A DNA stretch of 64,000 nt, from assembly GCF_907163265.1 (NCBI RefSeq), contig NZ_CAJQUM010000001.1, positions 2,542,001 through 2,606,000 of the forward strand, read 5' to 3'. Below, one piece after another: positions 58,400-64,000 of this stretch (positions within the stretch are counted from its first letter, which is position 1; each line of letters starts with the position of its first letter). Source of the stretch: Georgfuchsia toluolica. Its GTDB lineage: Bacteria; Pseudomonadota; Gammaproteobacteria; Burkholderiales; Rhodocyclaceae. The translations under genes and the position numbers were made by a program. The notes beneath the pieces are model-generated. The model searched no databases and was not told where the DNA came from. It worked only from the letters and a program-made list of their open reading frames with translations.

Positions 58400-58816
58400 A
58401 TGAAACCATCGCGCCTCGAATTCGTCGTCGATTTCGCCGATTGCGATCCGGCGCGCATTGTCTACTATCCGCGGTATTTCGAATGGTTCGACCGTGCCAC
58501 CGAGCGCCTGTTTCGAGAGCGCGGCTTGGCGTGGCCGGAACTGTGGGCGCAATATCGGCTAGCGGGGTTTCCGATCGTGGACGCGGCGGCGAAGTTTCTT
58601 GGGCCGTCGCGTTTTGGCGATCACATCATCATCGAGAGTTGGATCGGCGAGTGGCGCAACAAGCTGTTTCAGGTGCAACATCGCGTGATCAACGCTGATC
58701 AGACTGTAGTAGAGGGACACGAGTTGCGCGTCTGGGCCTTGCGCGATCCAGTCAATCCTGAAGGCATGAAGGCTGGCCCGATACCTATGGAAATTCGCGC
58801 ACGTTTCGAGGAATGA
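58400..58816 (+). CDS. Hydroxybenzoyl-CoA-type acyl-CoA thioesterase
   Basis: A 138-residue hot-dog fold thioesterase. DFADCDPARIVYYPRYFEWF is the classic 4-hydroxybenzoyl-CoA thioesterase signature with the catalytic aspartate. Such enzymes release aromatic acids from CoA. The ATG at 58400 is used because the family starts here; no clear ribosome site is visible. It lies 76 bases after nagL within the catabolic cluster. This suggests a link between CoA-activated hydroxybenzoate routes and the free-acid gentisate route, e.g. 3-hydroxybenzoyl-CoA release, but the substrate is inference. Confidence 0.85.
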   Translation: MKPSRLEFVVDFADCDPARIVYYPRYFEWFDRATERLFRERGLAWPELWAQYRLAGFPIVDAAAKFLGPSRFGDHIIIESWIGEWRNKLFQVQHRVINADQTVVEGHELRVWALRDPVNPEGMKAGPIPMEIRARFEE

Positions 58817-58828
58817 GAGGAGAACCGC

Positions 58829-59512
58829 ATGGAAAACGTTTGGAAAAACAGCCTGCCACGGCTTAACGAACAGGCACCCGACTTTTCGGTCAAGACCACC
58901 CAGGGACCGCGCAAGCTGGAGGACTATCGCGGCAAATGGCTGATCCTGTTCTCCCACCCGGCGGATTTCACCCCGGTGTGCACCTCCGAGATCGTCGCCT
59001 TTTCCCGCGCCCATGCCCGATTCAAGGCGCTTGGTTGCGAGCTATTGGGGCTGTCGATCGACAGCAACTTCGCCCACCTGGCCTGGATCCGCAATATCCG
59101 CGACAACTTTGACGTCGACGTCCCTTTCCCCATCATCGAGGATCTGTCGATGCGTGTCGCGCAAGACTACGGCATGATCCAGTCCGGCGCCAGTGATACG
59201 TCGACGGTGCGTGCGGCATTTTTCATTGATCCGGAATCCAAAGTACAGGCGATGGTGTATTACCCGATGAGCAATGGCCGTTCGGTGGATGAGTTCCTGC
59301 GCATGCTGGCGGCAATGCAGACCGCAGACCGGTACTGTGTTGCCACGCCCGAAGGCTGGCAGCCGGGCGAGAAGGTGGTGGTACCACCGCCGACGACTAT
59401 CGCCGATGCGGACGCGCGCGCCAAGGCTGGCTATGAATACGTGGATTGGTATTTTTCCAAGACCGAGCTGCCAAAGGCGCGTCCCAAGCCGACTCGTGCG
59501 AAAAAGCGTTAG
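58829..59512 (+). CDS. 1-Cys peroxiredoxin (Prx6 family)
   Basis: A 227-residue peroxidase that reduces hydrogen peroxide and organic peroxides. The peroxidatic cysteine is in HPADFTPVCTSEI, followed by GLSIDSNFAHLAWI. The C-terminal domain (GWQPGEKVVVPPP) is of the Prx6 type, and no resolving cysteine is evident apart from one in RYCVATPEGW. It follows the thioesterase by 12 bases with an AGGAGA ribosome site, so it belongs to the same operon. It may protect against peroxide from uncoupled flavin hydroxylation, which is inference. Confidence 0.93.
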   Translation: MENVWKNSLPRLNEQAPDFSVKTTQGPRKLEDYRGKWLILFSHPADFTPVCTSEIVAFSRAHARFKALGCELLGLSIDSNFAHLAWIRNIRDNFDVDVPFPIIEDLSMRVAQDYGMIQSGASDTSTVRAAFFIDPESKVQAMVYYPMSNGRSVDEFLRMLAAMQTADRYCVATPEGWQPGEKVVVPPPTTIADADARAKAGYEYVDWYFSKTELPKARPKPTRAKKR

Positions 59513-59634
59513 CCCGGATATTTCATGAGGCGAGGTCGGTGGAACCGCCGTAAGGCGCGTTAATACAGGTGTTCAGGACGGAAATTAACGAGGTTCCGCC
59601 GATGCCAAATTGTAGCGTTCAGCAAGAGATTTGA

Positions 59635-59850
59635 TCAACGCCTCTCCCCATGCCTGCCGCCCCAACCGCGATAGATTCCGAACTCAATAGATGGATAGTA
59701 ATAGGCGGGAGGTGCGTAATAGACAGGCGGCGCTTCGTATTCGTAATAGCCCTGCGACCTTGGGTAATAACCAGGTGCAGCAGGTACGACAACGCATCCA
59801 CCCAAAATCATCAGCATCGATAATGCAGACATTGCTTTAATGGTTTTCAT
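59635..59850 (-). CDS. Small tyrosine-rich lipoprotein
   Basis: A 71-residue protein with a lipobox, MILGGC, after a short hydrophobic signal, so the mature part begins with CVVVPAAPGYY. The rest is rich in tyrosine and proline (PPVYYAPPAYYYPS) and ends in a basic tail. No enzyme domain is visible. Similar small outer-membrane lipoproteins of unknown function occur widely in proteobacteria. ATG 59850 has AGGA 7 bases upstream; a GTG two codons earlier is possible. Confidence 0.7.
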   Translation of the reverse strand: MKTIKAMSALSMLMILGGCVVVPAAPGYYPRSQGYYEYEAPPVYYAPPAYYYPSIEFGIYRGWGGRHGERR

Positions 59851-60015
59851 GATCACGTCCTCTCTGAGTGATTAGACGTTTCAGAACGCGTTTGGAGCAC
59901 AGGGTTTGTGTAACAGCTTGTTGTAGGGTTGGCGTTTTCACGGCGCCGCGGGTAACGCGGCAATGACAGGCAGATTGTTGCCGTTCCAGGGTTGCCCCAT
60001 TTTTATGCTGCCGGG

Positions 60016-63000
60016 TCACTTCAATGCCGGCAAGGGCGCCAGCAGTGCCTGAATATCCGCTTCGGAGAATTTCACTTCGCCGGCGCCATCGCTGGACAGA
60101 ACGCTATCTGCCAGCGCCGCTTTTCTTTCCTGCAGGGCGAGGATCTTTTCTTCTATGCTGCCGGCGACGATCAGCTTGTACACAAACACCGGCTTGGTCT
60201 GGCCGAGGCGATGGGCGCGGTCGGTGGCCTGGTTTTCCACCGCCGGGTTCCACCACGGATCGTAGTGGATAACGGTGTCGGCGGCGGTGAGGTTGAGGCC
60301 GACGCCGCCCGCCTTGAGGCTGATCAGGAAGACCGGCACCGTGCCTTCCTGGAAGCGGCGGATTTGCGTTTCGCGATCCTGTGTCTGACCGGTGAGCAGC
60401 GCATAGTCGAGGCCGGCCTGTTTGAGCTCATCCTCGATCAGCGCCAGCATGGTGGTGAATTGGGAGAAGACGAGTACCTTGCGGCCTTCGTCCACTAATT
60501 CTGGCAGCATACCCATGAGCTGATCCAGCTTGGCCCGTTCCTTGACCTTTTGCGCCGCTCCGGATTTGACCAGGCGCGGATCGCAGCAGACCTGGCGCAA
60601 CTTGAGCAGGGCATCGAGCAGGATGATCTGGCTGCGGGCGAAACCCTTTGCCGCAATTGCGTCGCGTACCTGCTTGTCCATGGCGCTACGCACGGTTTCG
60701 TAAAGGTCGCGCTGCCCGGCTTGCAACTCCACGCTGCGTAGAATGATGGTCTTGGCCGGCAACTCCTTGGCCACATCTTCCTTGCGGCGGCGCAGGATGA
60801 AGGGGCGAATGCGTTGCGCCAGCAGTTGTCCGCGCAGGTTGTTGCCCTGTTTTTCAATAGGCGTGCGCCAGGTTTTGGTGAAGGCCTTGGCGTCGCCGAG
60901 AAAACCCGGCAGCAAAAAGTCAAACTGGGACCAGAGTTCGCCCAAGTGATTTTCCAGCGGTGTGCCGGTGAGGCAGAGGCGATGGCGAGCCTTGATCTGG
61001 CGCACCACGGCGGCGCCCTGGCTAGAGGCATTCTTGACGGTCTGCGCTTCGTCTAGGATGAGGAATGCATACTCGTGTTTGGCCAGTTCCTCCGCATCGC
61101 GCCACAGCAGCGGGTAGGTGGTCAGCACCAGATCGTGATGGGCGATGTCGGCAAAGCGCTCGTGGCGCGCCTTGCCTTGCAAAGAAAGGACTGACAGGCC
61201 CGGTGCGAAGCGGGCCGTTTCCAGCTTCCAGTTGAAAATCAGTGAAGTCGGCAACACGATCAGGGCCGGGCGATCCAGCCGTCCGGCCTCTTTTTCGAGC
61301 AGCAGATGGGCCAGTGCCTGCGCCGTCTTGCCCAAGCCCATATCGTCGGCGAGGATGCCGGCCAGATCGTGTTCGCGCAGGTATTGCAGCCAGGCCAGAC
61401 CTTCCAGTTGATAGTGGCGCAGCGTCAGCGCAAAACCTGCGGGTGCCGCTATGGCTTTTACCGAGTCCAACCCGGCGATTTTTTGCATCATGCGCTGGAT
61501 CGCTTCCAGCCCTTCCACTCGCCAGCCGGCGTCCAAAGCGGTGAGCCGCTGCGCATCGAATTGCGAAATCCGCAGCGGCCCTGGCGTCTTTCCCGTTACC
61601 CCATCAAACAGATCGATCAGGGTTTGCGCCAGGGGCTTGATCCGTTCGGCCTTGACCCGGATGCGCTGTCCCTGCGGTGTGAATAATTCGACAGCGTCGC
61701 TGCCGCTGATCTTTTCAAGTTGTTTCGCATCCAGCCAGCGCGGATCGTTGCGGAACAGCTCGGCCAACAGCGGCGCCAAAGACAGGCGCCGGTCCTCGAC
61801 CACGATGCCCATGTCGATATCGAACCAGCCGCTTTCCGTTTCCGTGATCTCCGCTTCCCACGCCGCCACGTTCAGGAAGTGATGGCGAAAGTATTCCGGC
61901 ATTGCGATTTCCCATCCCTCGGCGCGCAGGCGCGGCAGGGTTTCGCTCATGAAAGCGGGCCAGGCCGCTTCATTTTGCAGCACCATGAAGGCGGACACGT
62001 CTTGTGGCGGGAATATTGACACGGCATTCTTTGGAATGGACTCAAATCCCAGTGCCTTCAATTGCGCCAGCCATTGCGCTTCTGCGCCGGGCTGGCGCTT
62101 GATGTGCACGGGTTCGCCGCTCGCCAGGACGACGATCTCGTGTTTGTCGTTGGCATCGAACACGGTTTCCTCATAGCGAAAGCCGACTTGTGCCACATCC
62201 AGCGCCATGCCCCAGGCATGGGCGGGGTATTGGCGCAGCATGTGGAGCGTGGACGCCTCCAGGGTGTTCAACTTCAGTTGCGGTATGGGCGCAACATCGA
62301 TGGTCCGCGCCGCCTCCATAACGGGCGGCGACACGCCGGGTGCCGTCGCCGCCAATACATCCGTGGCAAGTCGTGCTTCGGCTTCATTCAATGGCGGCGC
62401 GGCAAGAATGCGGGCGATCACTGCGGATGGGCTATCAAAGACCAGCTCGCCGACTTCGTGCCGTTCGCCGTCCACATACCAGGGAGGATTCAGCGGCAAG
62501 GCCCAGCTTGCGGCCGGCTCGGCCTTGGCTTGGGCGCAGAAGCGGCCAAGCGCATCGTGCCGCCAGAAAATGCTGGCCGGCCGCGCGGGGCCCGGCCTGA
62601 GCGGTCTCATGGCGAAACCGTTGGCGTAGAGCCTGCCCGTCTCCACCATTCTGGAAAGAATGTCGGCGCCGTGCCGGCCCATGATCGATAAATCGCCACG
62701 ATATGGCACCCGGCTGCGATTTTGCGCGAGCAAAAGACGCAGGATGCCCACGTCGTCATCATCAATGAAGCTGAATGGGCGCGACAAGGCTTGCTCGAAG
62801 TTGTACCATGGGGCGGGCTTGCCAATCAGCATGCCATTGCCGTCGATGCGCCCCTTGAGACAGCCGACACGAAACTCGCGCAGGTCATCGGCGTAAGCAA
62901 TCAACCAGAACAGTTGTTGCTTGGGTTTGGTGACGGCGCTGCCCGGCCCTGTCGCCATCTGACGCAATGCCTCGATCCATTCCAATGCGGCGGGCGTGAC

Positions 63001-63297
63001 GCGGTCTACGCGATCACGCACTTCGATGGTCTTGAGCAAGGCTGCCGCAACATGCTTGCAATAGCCGCCTACCGGACAGGTACAGATAATCCTGGCCGGG
63101 AAATTGCGGCCGTTAGGCGACAGCGTCACGGCTACCCGATAGGGCTTCGCGGCCGTTCCTTGCACCTTGGCGTTGATCTGACTATCACTAATGTCGAGGT
63201 CGGTTACCGCATCGAGGTAACTTTGCGCTTTTGCCACTTCGCGAGAAGAAAGCCAGTTCGCTACGTCCGTGACGGTGAAACAATCCGTTGGATTCAT
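60016..63297 (-). CDS. SWIM-domain SNF2-family DEAD/DEAH helicase
   Basis: A 1093-residue protein. A SWIM zinc finger lies near the N-terminus (CTCPVGGYCKH, Cys72, Cys74, Cys80, His82). A long middle region of about 500 residues follows, then the SNF2 ATPase: Walker A DDMGLGKTAQALAHLL near residue 650, DEAQ box near 747 (LDEAQTVKNASS), and the helicase C lobe with VFSQFTTML, SLKAGGVGLNLTAAD and ATDRAHRLGQTKPVFVYKL. Such proteins use ATP to translocate on duplex DNA and remodel protein–DNA complexes. It is transcribed away from rdgC. The specific role is unknown. Confidence 0.92.
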   Translation of the reverse strand: MNPTDCFTVTDVANWLSSREVAKAQSYLDAVTDLDISDSQINAKVQGTAAKPYRVAVTLSPNGRNFPARIICTCPVGGYCKHVAAALLKTIEVRDRVDRVTPAALEWIEALRQMATGPGSAVTKPKQQLFWLIAYADDLREFRVGCLKGRIDGNGMLIGKPAPWYNFEQALSRPFSFIDDDDVGILRLLLAQNRSRVPYRGDLSIMGRHGADILSRMVETGRLYANGFAMRPLRPGPARPASIFWRHDALGRFCAQAKAEPAASWALPLNPPWYVDGERHEVGELVFDSPSAVIARILAAPPLNEAEARLATDVLAATAPGVSPPVMEAARTIDVAPIPQLKLNTLEASTLHMLRQYPAHAWGMALDVAQVGFRYEETVFDANDKHEIVVLASGEPVHIKRQPGAEAQWLAQLKALGFESIPKNAVSIFPPQDVSAFMVLQNEAAWPAFMSETLPRLRAEGWEIAMPEYFRHHFLNVAAWEAEITETESGWFDIDMGIVVEDRRLSLAPLLAELFRNDPRWLDAKQLEKISGSDAVELFTPQGQRIRVKAERIKPLAQTLIDLFDGVTGKTPGPLRISQFDAQRLTALDAGWRVEGLEAIQRMMQKIAGLDSVKAIAAPAGFALTLRHYQLEGLAWLQYLREHDLAGILADDMGLGKTAQALAHLLLEKEAGRLDRPALIVLPTSLIFNWKLETARFAPGLSVLSLQGKARHERFADIAHHDLVLTTYPLLWRDAEELAKHEYAFLILDEAQTVKNASSQGAAVVRQIKARHRLCLTGTPLENHLGELWSQFDFLLPGFLGDAKAFTKTWRTPIEKQGNNLRGQLLAQRIRPFILRRRKEDVAKELPAKTIILRSVELQAGQRDLYETVRSAMDKQVRDAIAAKGFARSQIILLDALLKLRQVCCDPRLVKSGAAQKVKERAKLDQLMGMLPELVDEGRKVLVFSQFTTMLALIEDELKQAGLDYALLTGQTQDRETQIRRFQEGTVPVFLISLKAGGVGLNLTAADTVIHYDPWWNPAVENQATDRAHRLGQTKPVFVYKLIVAGSIEEKILALQERKAALADSVLSSDGAGEVKFSEADIQALLAPLPALK

Positions 63298-63447
63298 CCA
63301 GGGATTTTATTCGGAGGCGAGACGTTGCGGTATTAAGCCTTCCCATGGAAACTGGGGCATGAAACGCCAACAAGAGCAAAACCCTGGCATCCCGGCCAGC
63401 ATGAAGGTATTCTTGCGCCCCTTTCCCGAGCAGGATTTCAGTCCAAC

Positions 63448-64000
63448 ATGTGGTTTCGCAATCTCCGTATTTACCGTTTGTCGTCCAACTGGAAGGATTC
63501 CAGGCAACTCAATGACCTGCTGGCCAAAAAGCCATTAACCCGATGCGGTAGCCTCGACATGATCAGTCGGGGTTGGGTCTATCCGAAACATGAGGATTTC
63601 GTCCATGCCGTGAATGGCCAATGGCTGGTCGCCCTGGGGGTTGAACAAAAACTGCTGCCGGCGACAGTCATCCGGCAGGAGACACAGGAGCGGGCTGCCG
63701 TCATCGAAGCCGAACAGGAGCGCACGCTCGGGCGCAAAGAGCGGCGCGAGCTGCGGGACCGCGTCGCACTGGAATTGTTGCCGAAGGCATTCACCCGTCG
63801 GCGCACGACCTGGGGCTGGATCGATCCGGTCAGTGGATGGCTGGTGATCGATGCCGGATCGGATGCCAGGGCCGAGGAATTTCTGGAGGTATTCCTGCCG
63901 TTGGTAGGGGAAGTCCAGTTGCGGCCTTTGCAAACCCGGTTATCCCCGATGGCGGCCATGACCGAATGGCTTGCTTCAGATGACGCCCCCGTCGGCTTTA
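63448..64000 (+). CDS. rdgC: Recombination-associated protein RdgC (5' part, runs off the window)
   Basis: The first 184 codons of RdgC, open to the right edge. It begins MWFRNLRIYRL, the near-invariant family start, and continues with RGWVYPKHEDF, LLPATVIRQ and a charged helix RTLGRKERRELRDRV, then RRTTWGWIDPVSGWLVID. RdgC is a ring-shaped DNA-binding protein that limits RecA filament assembly. AGGA lies 12 bases before the ATG. About 300 residues are usual, so roughly 60% is in the window. Confidence 0.93.
   Translation, partial: MWFRNLRIYRLSSNWKDSRQLNDLLAKKPLTRCGSLDMISRGWVYPKHEDFVHAVNGQWLVALGVEQKLLPATVIRQETQERAAVIEAEQERTLGRKERRELRDRVALELLPKAFTRRRTTWGWIDPVSGWLVIDAGSDARAEEFLEVFLPLVGEVQLRPLQTRLSPMAAMTEWLASDDAPVGF

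Overview
The window is about 64 kb of high-GC chromosomal DNA from a betaproteobacterium. Supporting signs are a glnA–ntrB–ntrC locus, the birA–coaX–SPOR–coaE–zapD series, a tkt–gap–pgk–pyk–fba carbon operon, a homodimeric AceE with a dihydrolipoamide dehydrogenase that carries its own lipoyl domain, and a NagL-like gentisate pathway. A Rhodocyclales or Sterolibacteriaceae-like member is a reasonable guess from gene content, but I cannot confirm the genus. No CRISPR array, rRNA operon, transposase or integrase was recognised.

Layout. 1–2.15 kb is a decayed defence region. An intact HNH endonuclease and a MazG-like gene sit between an N-terminal and a C-terminal scrap of what looks like one large adenine methyltransferase, followed by a collapsed UvrD-like helicase. 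2.2–7.9 kb holds gluQ, clsB with its endonuclease/exonuclease/phosphatase partner, nadA, a rhodanese and a cation diffusion facilitator. 7.9–12.75 kb is the nitrogen-control locus: glnA with a sigma-54 promoter and two NtrC-like boxes, a frameshifted DUF4124 gene, then ntrB–ntrC. 12.8–16.4 kb holds birA, coaX, a SPOR-like protein, coaE and zapD. 16.4–20.2 kb is accessory: an orphan HicA-like toxin, an MFS transporter, a truncated outer-membrane efflux gene and a TonB-like protein.

20.2–28.2 kb carries housekeeping genes on the minus strand (prlC, purC, MAPEG, yggX, argA, polyphosphate:AMP phosphotransferase, rsmE). 28.8–38.1 kb is central carbon metabolism: a long GAPDH, tkt, gap, pgk, pyk, fba and convergent rpiA, which together interconvert pentose phosphates, triose phosphates and pyruvate. 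38.4–41.3 kb is an unusual two-gene signalling module: a lone ABC-type binding lipoprotein translationally coupled to a PhnD–PAS–GGDEF diguanylate cyclase. 41.4–47.2 kb is the pyruvate dehydrogenase operon aceE–aceF–lpdA, with a palindromic element embedded in frame in aceF. 47.4–49.8 kb is folD–purE–Sua5-type tsaC.

49.9–53.35 kb is a small island at the 3' end of a tRNA-Ala(CGC) gene, bounded by a 31-bp direct repeat with three mismatches. It carries one MmeI-like type IIL restriction-modification gene that is interrupted by a single in-frame amber codon. 53.5–59.5 kb is a 3-hydroxybenzoate/gentisate catabolic cluster: a divergent LysR regulator, gentisate dioxygenase, fumarylpyruvate hydrolase, 3-hydroxybenzoate 6-hydroxylase, maleylpyruvate isomerase, a hydroxybenzoyl-CoA-type thioesterase and a 1-Cys peroxiredoxin. 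The window closes with a small lipoprotein, a large SWIM/SNF2 helicase and the 5' part of rdgC.

The strongest leads are the nested HNH–MazG cassette, the amber-interrupted MmeI-like gene in its tRNA island, the in-frame palindromic insert in aceF (and a similar intragenic repeat in tsaC), and the two-binding-protein cyclic-di-GMP module. Family calls rest on motif reading and recall; no database search was run.
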